Of a stretch of 64,000 nucleotides of DNA, positions 44,329 through 52,705 are shown piece by piece (positions within the stretch are counted from its first letter, which is position 1; every line of letters begins with the position of its first letter). The DNA is from JASDSY01 sp041441465. GTDB taxonomy: Bacteria; Muiribacteriota; UBA9980. Under the pieces are notes generated by a model. That model worked only from the letters and a program-made list of their open reading frames with translations, was not told the origin of the DNA and ran no database searches. The position numbers and the translations under genes were made by a program. Where the stretch lies: positions 62,001 to 126,000 of the forward strand of contig JASDSY010000015.1 in assembly GCA_041441465.1 (NCBI GenBank). The letters run 5' to 3'.

Positions 44329-44655
44329 ATGAAGGCATACGAATGCTTTATTCTTCTCGACCCTAAATTCGATGAAGCTGAAGTTGAAAAAACAGTTGCG
44401 AAAGTCGAAGAAATGATCCAGAAAGGCGGTTGTGTTCTCGAAAACATTACCCGCTGGGGCAAAAAAAGACTCGCATATAAAATCGACAAAATAAGCGAAG
44501 CTTATTATGTTATATTCAACTACAAAGCTCAGCCAAGTTTCAACAGTGAATTAGAAAAAAATTTAAGGTTCATGAACGGCATGGTTCGCAGCGTTATATT
44601 CAGCGCTATGACTGAAACAAAAAAAGCCGCTAAACCTGTTCAGGCTGCAATGTAA
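44329..44655 (+). CDS. rpsF: 30S ribosomal protein S6
   Basis: S6 binds the central domain of 16S rRNA with S18. The sequence begins MKAYECFILLDPKFDEAEVEK and contains ITRWGKKRLAYKI and the family's YYVIFNYKAQP strand. The ATG at 44329 is chosen because a GTG at 44320 overlaps the AAAGGAGG site. At 108 residues it is typical. It is followed directly by rpsR; ssb, often located between them, is absent. Confidence 0.96.
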   Translation: MKAYECFILLDPKFDEAEVEKTVAKVEEMIQKGGCVLENITRWGKKRLAYKIDKISEAYYVIFNYKAQPSFNSELEKNLRFMNGMVRSVIFSAMTETKKAAKPVQAAM

Positions 44656-44725
44656 TTTAATTGCCGGCCTGTCTTTGACTTTGTTTTTATTAAAAAAATA
44701 TGAAATATTAGGAAAGGAGGCAGAA

Positions 44726-44980
44726 ATGTCAAATCAAAGACCTGAAAAAAAGAAAATGATGCGCACACCGCGCTCAAAAGTTTGCTTTTTTTGCAAAGAC
44801 GGCATTGATTATGTCGACTACAAAGATATCAACAAACTTAGAAAACTTGTGAACGATAGAGGTAAAATTCTTCCTAGAAGAGCTACAGGTAACTGCGCTC
44901 TTCACCAGCGCATGGTTACAGTTTCGATCAAACGCGCTCGTGAAATCGCTTTACTTCCGTTTGTAAGTGAAAGAGCTTAA
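44726..44980 (+). CDS. rpsR: 30S ribosomal protein S18
   Basis: S18 partners S6 in the 30S platform. The 84-residue protein starts at an ATG preceded by GGAAAGGAGG; a longer frame from 44675 is rejected. Conserved segments are VDYKDINKLRKLVNDRGKILPRRATGNCALHQRMV and IKRAREIALLPFV. The CFFC pair and later CALH suggest the zinc-binding form of S18. Confidence 0.97.
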   Translation: MSNQRPEKKKMMRTPRSKVCFFCKDGIDYVDYKDINKLRKLVNDRGKILPRRATGNCALHQRMVTVSIKRAREIALLPFVSERA

Positions 44981-45005
44981 TTATTATACGGAATGAGGGC
45001 GTTAG

Positions 45006-46085
45006 ATGAATTTTCCAGGACGCCTCGCTGTTTTAAGTTCGCTGAATAAAACCACATTTGGCGCTGTTTTTTCTTCAATCCTGGTCGTGCTCTTTTTAAT
45101 AGGTAAATATTTTCCTGTTTTAGGCATAGCGGCTGTGTTTTTCTGCCCTATCCCGGTAACGCTCATGCATGTCCAATTCAAGGATATCAAGTTTACAATG
45201 CTTGTTCTTCTTGTTTCGACTGCGTTAATAGGAGCATTTGCCGGTCCGGTATCGGCATTTATCTTTTTAACCGGAATGGGCATGCAGGGCCTCGCGTTCG
45301 GAATTACCGTGGCAAACGGAAGAAGCGCTTTTTATTCAGTGTTTTTCTGTGCCGTTGTTTCCGTACTTATGACGATATTTTTATATTACGCCGCCACTTC
45401 GCTTGTTGATATGGATTTATCAATGAAGCAGACCGGCGAAATGTTAAAAAAAGCGATGTCCGAATATAAAACCAGCACGATTGAATCGCTTAGAAAAAGC
45501 GGCGCGGGCGATGAACAGGTCCGGCAGGTTGAGACTATGTACAACCAGAACATGGAGTTATTGAAAAATATTCATGTTTTCGTGCCGTTCTTTCTCTTCG
45601 CCAGCACCTTAATGACAGCGTTTATTAATTATAAAGTCACTTCTTTGATTTTTAAGAAGTTGAAAATTGACATAAATGATTTTCCGCGCTTTGAATTATG
45701 GCGGATATCATGGGGATACCTCTGGGGCTTTATCGCAGGGCTTCTGCTTGTGAATTTGTTTCTTGCAAATTCGCCGAACCCCGCGGCAAGGTATCTAAAT
45801 ATTGCAGGGCAAAATATACTCCTGACTTTTAATTTTATATTTTTCGCCAGCGGCCTGGCGGTTTTACACTATTTTCTCGTAAAATATTCAGTGCCGGTCG
45901 CCATGAAAATATTCTTATATGTCATGATAATATTAAACCCTCTGCTTTATACTTTCGTAGTTATAGCAGGACTTATGGACCCCTGGTTTGACCTGCGCGG
46001 CCTTGAAAAAAAGGAATGCGAAAGTAATAATAATGGCGATTGCCATGGCTCAGATGATGATAACGAAGGAGGTTCGGATAAATGA
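45006..46085 (+). CDS. DUF2232 (YybS-like) membrane protein
   Basis: This 359-residue protein has about eight hydrophobic helices with a polar helical insert at about residues 140-190 (KQTGEMLKKAMSEYKTSTIESLRKSG). Length, topology and position between rpsR and rplI match the YybS/DUF2232 family, whose function is unknown. The fold is related to the S component of ECF transporters in some predictions. The C-terminus is an acidic tail rich in N, D and G. GAGGGCG precedes the ATG. It overlaps rplI by 4 bp. Confidence 0.85.
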   Translation: MNFPGRLAVLSSLNKTTFGAVFSSILVVLFLIGKYFPVLGIAAVFFCPIPVTLMHVQFKDIKFTMLVLLVSTALIGAFAGPVSAFIFLTGMGMQGLAFGITVANGRSAFYSVFFCAVVSVLMTIFLYYAATSLVDMDLSMKQTGEMLKKAMSEYKTSTIESLRKSGAGDEQVRQVETMYNQNMELLKNIHVFVPFFLFASTLMTAFINYKVTSLIFKKLKIDINDFPRFELWRISWGYLWGFIAGLLLVNLFLANSPNPAARYLNIAGQNILLTFNFIFFASGLAVLHYFLVKYSVPVAMKIFLYVMIILNPLLYTFVVIAGLMDPWFDLRGLEKKECESNNNGDCHGSDDDNEGGSDK

Positions 46086-46531
46086 AGGTTATAATGACCG
46101 CTGATGTTAAAAATATCGGCAAAAAAGGCGAAGTTGTAAACGTTAAAGAAGGTTATTACAATAACTTCCTTTTCCCTAACAAATTTGCCATACTCGCTTC
46201 TGAACAGCACATGAAAAATCTCGAAGCTACAATAAAGAATGCTCAGCTGCGTGATCAGAAAGAAAAATCAAAAGTTGAAGAGATATCAAAATCGCTTCGC
46301 GATTTCAATTTTGTTATGAAGGCTAAATCAGGCCCGTCAGGCAAATTGTTCGGCACAGTTACCGCGATTGATATTTCAAAACTTATAAAAGATCTTACGA
46401 AGCTTGAAATCGATAAACGTAAAATCGTTCTTCCTGAAGGCGGAATCAAAGCTACCGGTTCACACCAGGTAACTTTAAAACTCCACACTGAAGTTGAAAC
46501 GAACATTACAGTCAATATCGAAGCTCAGTAA
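46082..46531 (+). CDS. rplI: 50S ribosomal protein L9
   Basis: L9 binds 23S rRNA near the L1 stalk. The N-domain MKVIMTADVKNIGKKGEVVNVKEGYYNNFLFP is highly characteristic. It is followed by the long connecting helix (about 45-75) and a C-domain ending in VTLKLHTEVETNITVNI. The 149-residue length is normal. The start overlaps the preceding stop (ATGA), so it is translationally coupled to the DUF2232 gene. Confidence 0.97.
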   Translation: MKVIMTADVKNIGKKGEVVNVKEGYYNNFLFPNKFAILASEQHMKNLEATIKNAQLRDQKEKSKVEEISKSLRDFNFVMKAKSGPSGKLFGTVTAIDISKLIKDLTKLEIDKRKIVLPEGGIKATGSHQVTLKLHTEVETNITVNIEAQ

Positions 46532-46590
46532 TTTCGTTTAATTATGTTTGTAATTATAAAAGAGTTGACTTTTTTATGATTATGATTTAT

Positions 46591-46626
46591 AAATTGTAGG
46601 GACTTTTTTGTCCCTACAATTTTTTA
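46591..46626 (+). terminator. Rho-independent terminator after rplI
   Basis: AAATTGTAGGGAC (46591-46603) and GTCCCTACAATTT (46610-46622) form a 13-bp stem with a T6 loop followed by T residues. It lies between rplI and dnaB, so dnaB may be partly uncoupled from the ribosomal protein genes or need its own start signal. Confidence 0.85.
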
Positions 46627-46654
46627 TTTCAATTTATAATTGATGGTGTAAATA

Positions 46655-48040
46655 ATGTCTGAAAAGCCATTTTTAGAAAAGAATGAAAGCCTTGTCAATA
46701 AATTCAAAGCGCCGCCGCATAATCTCGAAGCGGAGCAGGCGCTTCTTGCCTCCATGCTTTTAGACCGCGAAGTTCTGTCGAAAGTCAACGATATGCTTTT
46801 GCCTGAAAGCTTTTATAAAAAAGCGCACGCTATCGTTTTTAAGGCCATGACTAAACTTCATGAATCCGGAGAATCAGTCGATCTTGTTACGCTATCGGAT
46901 TATTTAAGGTCGAATTCGCTTATGGAAGAGGCAGGCGGATCGAGCTACCTGGTATACATATCAAACAGTGTGCCGTCATCGGCGAATTTTGAGTCTTATC
47001 TGAATATCGTCTATGAAAAGCACGTGCTGAGGAGCCTCATAGATATAGGAAACCGCATAGCGCAGATGGGTTATAAGGAATCTGAAGAGATAGAAGCGCT
47101 GATGAGCGAGGCCGAAAAGCTTGTATTCAAGCTTTCGCAGAGCCAGATTTCAAAAGACTTCGAGGCGCTTAAGCCGCTTGTGCGCGAGGCGTTCGACCAT
47201 ATAGAAATGCTTTATCACAAAAAAAGCCTTGTAACCGGCATAACTACAGGCTTTATAGACCTCGACAATATGACTGCCGGTTTTCAGCCGTCCGACCTTA
47301 TAATTCTAGCGGCGAGGCCGTCAATGGGAAAAACCGCTTTTGTCCTTAACCTTGCCGTGAATATGGGCGTGATAGCGCGTGCCGGCGTAGCGGTATTTTC
47401 GCTTGAAATGTCCAAGCAGCAGCTTGTTCATAGAATGCTTTGCATGCAGGCGAAAGTTCCTTCGCATAAAGCGCGTACCGGAACCATCGACGCCCGTGAA
47501 TGGGCAGCTTTCGCCACCGCCGCCGGCGCGCTTTCCGACGCTAAAATATTTATCGACGATACTCCCGGTCTCACGTTTGCCGAATTGCGTTCGAAAGCCA
47601 GAAAACTTCACGCCGAGCATAAAATCGGCATTATAATAATCGACTATTTGCAGCTTATGCAGGGCCGCGCCAATTCTAAAGAAGCCAACAGGCAGCAGGA
47701 AATCTCGGAAATTTCGAGATCGTTAAAAGGGCTGGCGCGTGAACTAAACGTTCCGATAATAGCGCTCTCGCAGCTTTCCCGCGCAGTCGAACAGCGTCCA
47801 GACAAGCGCCCTATGCTTTCGGACTTGAGAGAATCCGGGGCCATCGAGCAGGATGCCGATATAGTCTCGTTTATTTACCGTGATGAATACTATACCAAGG
47901 AAGAATGCAAGGAGCCGGGCGTAGCGGAAATTATTATTGCCAAGCAGAGAAATGGCCCTGTAGGGACGGTTAAACTTAAATTTTTTAAAGAAGATATGAG
48001 ATTTGCCAATCTTGCGACTATCGCCGGACACGGCATGTAA
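46655..48040 (+). CDS. dnaB: Replicative DNA helicase DnaB
   Basis: DnaB is the hexameric helicase of the replication fork. The N-terminal domain starts APPHNLEAEQALLASMLLDREVL. Walker A is ARPSMGKTAF, Walker B is IIIIDYLQLM, and the arginine-finger region SQLSRAVEQRPDKRPMLSDLRESGAIEQDAD is intact. At 461 residues it is standard and no intein is present. A terminator-like hairpin precedes it. It ends at 48040 with its own terminator just downstream. Confidence 0.98.
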   Translation: MSEKPFLEKNESLVNKFKAPPHNLEAEQALLASMLLDREVLSKVNDMLLPESFYKKAHAIVFKAMTKLHESGESVDLVTLSDYLRSNSLMEEAGGSSYLVYISNSVPSSANFESYLNIVYEKHVLRSLIDIGNRIAQMGYKESEEIEALMSEAEKLVFKLSQSQISKDFEALKPLVREAFDHIEMLYHKKSLVTGITTGFIDLDNMTAGFQPSDLIILAARPSMGKTAFVLNLAVNMGVIARAGVAVFSLEMSKQQLVHRMLCMQAKVPSHKARTGTIDAREWAAFATAAGALSDAKIFIDDTPGLTFAELRSKARKLHAEHKIGIIIIDYLQLMQGRANSKEANRQQEISEISRSLKGLARELNVPIIALSQLSRAVEQRPDKRPMLSDLRESGAIEQDADIVSFIYRDEYYTKEECKEPGVAEIIIAKQRNGPVGTVKLKFFKEDMRFANLATIAGHGM

Positions 48041-48065
48041 ATACCAATTTGCGTCAAATTAGCTG

Positions 48066-48100
48066 GCGGAGTTATGATTAATGATAATTCCGCTTTTTTA
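48066..48100 (+). terminator. Rho-independent terminator after dnaB
   Basis: GCGGAGTTAT pairs with ATAATTCCGC (10 bp, one G-U pair) around an 8-nt loop, followed by TTTTTTT. The rest of 48101-48316 is AT-rich and holds nothing I recognise. Confidence 0.8.
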
Positions 48101-48316
48101 TTTTAAAAATTTGTTTTTTATCTGAATATATACATACAATAATCAATATAACGAGACTCACCGGCACTCGAAAATATAAAATTAACGCTTGAATTAGAGT
48201 TTTTATACGAGTTTATCGCAATTTTTTATATGCTTCAAGCTATCGGGTTTATTATAAAATTTTAGGTATTTTTTGCGTTTTTAACGGTGTTTGAAAGCTT
48301 TAAAATTAAGCCGGTA

Positions 48317-48345
48317 TTGACTAAACGCAAATATTTTTATATAAT
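48317..48345 (+). promoter_or_regulatory. Promoter of the ferritin-like/sigma-54 activator operon
   Basis: TTGACT (48317-48322) and TATAAT (48340-48345) with a 17-bp spacer, 35 bp upstream of the ATG at 48381. Confidence 0.75.
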
Positions 48346-48380
48346 GAAAGACACATTTCAGAAGCGGGGGAAGTAAAAAA

Positions 48381-48845
48381 ATGATAAAGCATATCATGAG
48401 CGACGAATCCGAAATACTTATAAATGCTTACAGGCTTGAGCGCAGGGAGATCAGGAAATATTCGCTGGCGGCGCTGGCATTTAAAGAAAGCAGAAGCTGC
48501 GAGTTTTTTAAAAAATTAACGGCCGACGAAACACTGCATGTGGATATGATAAAAAAAAGAACTTCGATACTGTCTTCGGAAAATTTGAATCTCTTTAATA
48601 TGCCTGATATTTTTACGATCGATCTTAATAAAGAGGTTATAAAAACTTTGACTCCGCTTGAATTTTTGAATTTTTCACTTCTGGAGGAGCAGACTGCGGC
48701 GTTGTTTCATCACCGCGCGGCGACGATGTTCGAAAGTAAAGAATTGAAACAACTTTTCACCGAACTCGAGGCGGCCGAAATAGCCCATATAAACAGCATA
48801 AGGTATGAAATTGATTTTTTAAAAAATAGCAAGAATATAAAATGA
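48381..48845 (+). CDS. Ferritin-like diiron protein
   Basis: This 154-residue all-helical protein has the two E...ExxH helix pairs of the ferritin/rubrerythrin fold: E20 or E23 with E50-TL-H53, and E102 or E103 with E133-IA-H136. It lacks the rubredoxin domain of rubrerythrin. A diiron site is therefore likely, with a role in peroxide or oxygen handling, iron binding or sensing. GGGGAAG precedes the ATG. It overlaps the sigma-54 activator gene by 4 bp (ATGA), so the two proteins are probably made together, which hints at a regulatory partnership (inference). Confidence 0.72.
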   Translation: MIKHIMSDESEILINAYRLERREIRKYSLAALAFKESRSCEFFKKLTADETLHVDMIKKRTSILSSENLNLFNMPDIFTIDLNKEVIKTLTPLEFLNFSLLEEQTAALFHHRAATMFESKELKQLFTELEAAEIAHINSIRYEIDFLKNSKNIK

Positions 48846-51046
48846 TGAATAATAATAACAATGAACATATAGCTGCAAATAATTTTTTTGATAATGACGC
48901 TTCTATAGAAAAAATATTAGAAACCGTGTATATTGACGATTTTGTCTTTTTAATCGATTATGAAGGCAATTTTTTAAAGGTTAATGAAGCGCTTTCAAAA
49001 AAAGTAGGCATCGATGAACCGCAAATGCTGAAAATGAGCATTTTTAATTTTACTATACCGGAAAAAATTCCTGAAGTTAAATCGGTTTTGAGACAGGCTA
49101 TAAAAGGTGAAATTAATAAATTCATAGTATTTTTTAAATTAAAGCCTCAAAGCGAGATTTCGATAGCTTTAAAAATTGTGTCAACCAGGTGGGGCGGCTC
49201 GGATCAGATATTGATGACTGGTTATGACGTAAGCAAATTTTTTATTATAGAGGAAGCGCTCAAGGAAAATGAGGCAAGGCTGAACCGCATTATTAAAAGT
49301 TTGAATACCGCGATCTGGTCGGCTACCGTAAATACATTTAATTTTCTTTATATGAGTCCGGCGTCTTCAAAGATATACGGCTATGCGCCGGAGCAATTCG
49401 TATCCGATAGCTCCTTCATTTTTAAAATGATATTTAATGAAGACCGTGACAAGTTTTACATGCACCTTGAAAATGTAAGAAAAAACGGCGGAGATAAAGC
49501 CGAATTCCGCATTGTTAGAAATGACGGCGAAGTGCGCTGGCTTTGTGATAATGCTAACATAATCATGGATTCGTACGGCGAGGTGTCCAGGATAGACGGC
49601 GTGACGAGCGATATAACAGAACAGAAACTCGCCGACGAAGCTGTAAAACGTTCCGAACTGCTTTATAATACCACCATTAATGCTATAAATGACGTCATAT
49701 TCGTAGTCAACGAGAACCTTGAAATTGTTCTGGTCAACAAAATATTCGAACAGGCAATGAGTTCGGCCGGTTTTGAAAAAAGCCTCATAGGCGAACACAT
49801 AAACAAAATTTCAAGGCTTTTTGATTTTGACGAGCATATCGACGAGGAATATGTCCAGATTTTTAATACCGGAAAGCTTTCAACTATCGAACGGACCGTC
49901 AATTATAAAGGCGGCGCCCGCCATGCCGAAATAAGGAAACTGCCAGTATTTAAAGGTGAAAAAGTCGTAAGGGTAGTCACCTTGATACACGACATAACTG
50001 AGATAAAGGAAGCGGAGGAAAAAATAAGGGCTGTAAAGCATGAGCTTTTGGAAAAATATTCTTTTAAGGATATTGTCGGCAAAAGCGAAGCCATGCTCAG
50101 GATTACAAGCATTCTTCCTGCGGTGTCGGAGAGCGACTGCAATCTGCTGCTCGAAGGGCCTTCCGGCGTCGGTAAAAATCTTATAGCTAAGGCTATCCAC
50201 AATTTATCGCTCAGGCATAAAAAACCGTTCATAATCGTAAACTGCGGCGCAATTCCCGAAACACTTCTCGAATCGGAACTTTTTGGTTATGTTAAGGGCG
50301 CGTTCACTGACGCGCGGGCCGATAAGCCCGGAAAGTTCGCGGCCGCCGAAGGCGGAATTATACTGCTTGACGAAATATCCGAACTGCCGCTTTCGCTTCA
50401 GGTTAAACTGCTGCATGTAATTGAGGAAAAATCATATGAACCGCTCGGCTCTAACAAAACTTTAAAAGCTGACGTCAGGATAATCGCAAACACCAACAAA
50501 AGTATTCCTGATCTTATAAAGAACATGAAGTTCAGAGAGGACCTTTATTACAGATTGAAAATAGTCAATATAAAAATTCCGCCGCTTCGTGAAAGACGCG
50601 AAGATATCGAACTTCTGGTTCAGCATTTCATAAGCAAGCTTAACAGAAAATATTCTAAAAACATTCAGGGGATTTCAAATAAAACAATGGCTTTTTTTAT
50701 GGCATATAATTTTCCCGGCAATATCAGGGAACTTCAAAATATGCTTGAACATGCCTATGTTTTTTGTAACGATCAGGTAATAAAATTTGAGCATTTCCCG
50801 GATGAATACCGTAATATCATAATCAGCGACGGCTCGAAAAACGAACGTCAGCTTTTGCCGGCTGCCGAGGACGAAGGGACTGGAACCTCGGTTTTAAATA
50901 TAAAAGATGCTAAGTTTCAGGCTGAAAAGAAAATGCTTCAGGAAGTGTTTAAAACTTTCGGCGGCAATCGCGGAAAAATGGCCGGTCATCTTAAGATCAG
51001 CAGGGTTGAGTTGTGGCGTAAAATGAAAAAGCACGATATGCTTTAA
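48842..51046 (+). CDS. PAS-domain sigma-54-dependent transcriptional activator
   Basis: This 734-residue protein has three PAS-like domains (about residues 30-130, 150-270 with a PAC motif, and 278-395), a sigma-54 AAA+ domain (about 405-640) and a C-terminal Fis-type helix-turn-helix (about 690-734). Walker A is GPSGVGKN at 439-446 and Walker B is IILLDEISELP. The sigma-54 contact loop reads GAFTDA at 486-491 instead of GAFTGA, a variant known in the family. R-finger and sensor regions (KFREDLYYRLKIVNIKIPPLRERREDI) are conserved. There is no receiver domain and no membrane segment, so it is a cytoplasmic one-component sensor. It is coupled to the ferritin-like gene upstream. A -24/-12 target promoter was not identified. 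Confidence 0.92.
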   Translation: MMNNNNNEHIAANNFFDNDASIEKILETVYIDDFVFLIDYEGNFLKVNEALSKKVGIDEPQMLKMSIFNFTIPEKIPEVKSVLRQAIKGEINKFIVFFKLKPQSEISIALKIVSTRWGGSDQILMTGYDVSKFFIIEEALKENEARLNRIIKSLNTAIWSATVNTFNFLYMSPASSKIYGYAPEQFVSDSSFIFKMIFNEDRDKFYMHLENVRKNGGDKAEFRIVRNDGEVRWLCDNANIIMDSYGEVSRIDGVTSDITEQKLADEAVKRSELLYNTTINAINDVIFVVNENLEIVLVNKIFEQAMSSAGFEKSLIGEHINKISRLFDFDEHIDEEYVQIFNTGKLSTIERTVNYKGGARHAEIRKLPVFKGEKVVRVVTLIHDITEIKEAEEKIRAVKHELLEKYSFKDIVGKSEAMLRITSILPAVSESDCNLLLEGPSGVGKNLIAKAIHNLSLRHKKPFIIVNCGAIPETLLESELFGYVKGAFTDARADKPGKFAAAEGGIILLDEISELPLSLQVKLLHVIEEKSYEPLGSNKTLKADVRIIANTNKSIPDLIKNMKFREDLYYRLKIVNIKIPPLRERREDIELLVQHFISKLNRKYSKNIQGISNKTMAFFMAYNFPGNIRELQNMLEHAYVFCNDQVIKFEHFPDEYRNIIISDGSKNERQLLPAAEDEGTGTSVLNIKDAKFQAEKKMLQEVFKTFGGNRGKMAGHLKISRVELWRKMKKHDML

Positions 51047-51100
51047 TTTATAATTAAAGCAGTGATTGATTTTTAATGTCATAATAGAATTGGAGAATCA

Positions 51101-52420
51101 ATGAGTATATTTTTATTTGAGATTTTTTTAATTTTTATAATGATCATATTAAGCGGATTTCTTTCCATGTCGGAAATGGCTATAATATCCGCTAAAAAGA
51201 ATAAGCTTTTGCAGCTTTCACAAAAAGGTGATGAAGGCGCGGAAGCGGCGATTAAATTGATCGAAGAGCCTGAAAAATTCCTTTCCGCCATACAGGTTGG
51301 AATAACGTTTATAGGCATTTTTACAGGCGTATTTGGCGGCGCCACATTAGAAAAAATTTTAAGCGTGCAGATTGAAAAAATAGAGCTTTTAAAAAATTAC
51401 AGCGAATTTATAGCTATCTCCGTTGTCGTTATTATAATAACTTATTTTTCGATTCTTTTCGGCGAACTTATTCCCAAGCAAATAGCACTTAATTCGCCCG
51501 AAGGCGCTTCCATAAAAATTTCAAAACCGATACAAAAATTATCTTTTTTGGCTGGACCCGTAGTTAATTTTTTCGCGGCCTCGACTCAGCTTATAATGAA
51601 TATCTTAAATTTAAAAAAAGCCAAAGAGGCGTCGGTTACAGAAGAAGACATTAAAATAATGATAGATCAGAGCGTCGCCGAGGGCGAACTTAAAAAGACT
51701 GAAAAAGACATAATTGACCGTGTATTTAACCTTGACGACAGCGATATCACACAGTTTATGACGCACAGGACCAACGTAATATGGCTTAACACCGAAGAGG
51801 ATTTTGCCGTTAATAAAAATAAGATTCTTTCGAATTCTTATTCGTATTATCCAGTATGCCATGGAAAATTCGACGATGTTTCGGGAATAGTTTCAGCCAA
51901 GGAATTTCTTGCGAAATTGAATAATTCGAACGGCCATGAATTTAATTATGCCAAGAACCTTAAACAGCCCTTATTTATTCCAGAAAGTCTCACGGTGTTA
52001 AAGGTTCTGGAGCTTTTCAAAAATTCTAAAGCGCATATCGGCCTTGTTACAGATGAGTTTGGCGGCATAAGCGGAATAGTGACATTGAACGATCTGCTCG
52101 AGGCTATAGTCGGGCAGTTTCCGGGCGCCGCACAGCCTAACGATCCTAAAATCGTGAAACGCGCTGATTCTTCATACCTGATAGACGGTCTTATTTCGAT
52201 TGACGAAGTAAAGCCGATTTTAAAAATAGTCGAATTTCCGCATGAAGACCAATATAATACTCTTTCCGGTTTCATAATGTTCAAGCTCGGCGATATTCCA
52301 AAAACCGGGGCCAACTTTAAATGGGAGGATATTTACTTTGAGATTGTCGATATGGACGGCAAACGTATCGATAAAGTGCTTGTAAAGCTGCCTGAAAATT
52401 CGGGCGAGTCGATGATATAA
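51101..52420 (+). CDS. CNNM/CorC-HlyC family transporter with CBS domains
   Basis: This 439-residue membrane protein has an N-terminal CNNM domain (about residues 1-195, four hydrophobic segments), two CBS domains (about 210-335) and a C-terminal CorC_HlyC domain (about 350-435, YLIDGLISIDEVKPIL). The GELIPKQIALNSPEG motif is typical. Homologues act in magnesium/cobalt efflux or Na+/Mg2+ exchange and are often annotated as hemolysins; transport is the better-supported role. TTGGAGA precedes the ATG. It lies 55 bp after the sigma-54 activator gene and may share its transcript. Confidence 0.92.
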   Translation: MSIFLFEIFLIFIMIILSGFLSMSEMAIISAKKNKLLQLSQKGDEGAEAAIKLIEEPEKFLSAIQVGITFIGIFTGVFGGATLEKILSVQIEKIELLKNYSEFIAISVVVIIITYFSILFGELIPKQIALNSPEGASIKISKPIQKLSFLAGPVVNFFAASTQLIMNILNLKKAKEASVTEEDIKIMIDQSVAEGELKKTEKDIIDRVFNLDDSDITQFMTHRTNVIWLNTEEDFAVNKNKILSNSYSYYPVCHGKFDDVSGIVSAKEFLAKLNNSNGHEFNYAKNLKQPLFIPESLTVLKVLELFKNSKAHIGLVTDEFGGISGIVTLNDLLEAIVGQFPGAAQPNDPKIVKRADSSYLIDGLISIDEVKPILKIVEFPHEDQYNTLSGFIMFKLGDIPKTGANFKWEDIYFEIVDMDGKRIDKVLVKLPENSGESMI

Positions 52421-52628
52421 AAAAGTTTCGCCGGGTTGCTTTCACGGAATATTGTGCTATAAATAATATGTGAGTTTATGTCCGGCAGAATTATGAAACG
52501 TCAGTAAATATCAATTTATTAACAAATTTTCGTGATGCCGGCTTCAAAATCAGGCATGAACAGGAAAAAATAAAAATTTTTTATTTTTTGTACGGTGCGG
52601 CTGCCGCTTAAATCATAATTTAAAACAC

Positions 52629-52657
52629 TTGACCAATATTTTATATTTTGATAAGAT
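52629..52657 (+). promoter_or_regulatory. Promoter of the 52706 gene
   Basis: TTGACC (52629-52634) and TAAGAT (52652-52657) with a 17-bp spacer. The upstream part of this 285-bp gap (52421-52628) holds AT-rich inverted sequence but no gene. Confidence 0.65.
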
Positions 52658-52705
52658 TAAGTAAATATTTATAAACTCTTTAACAACCGAAAGGAGAGTT
52701 TTGAA

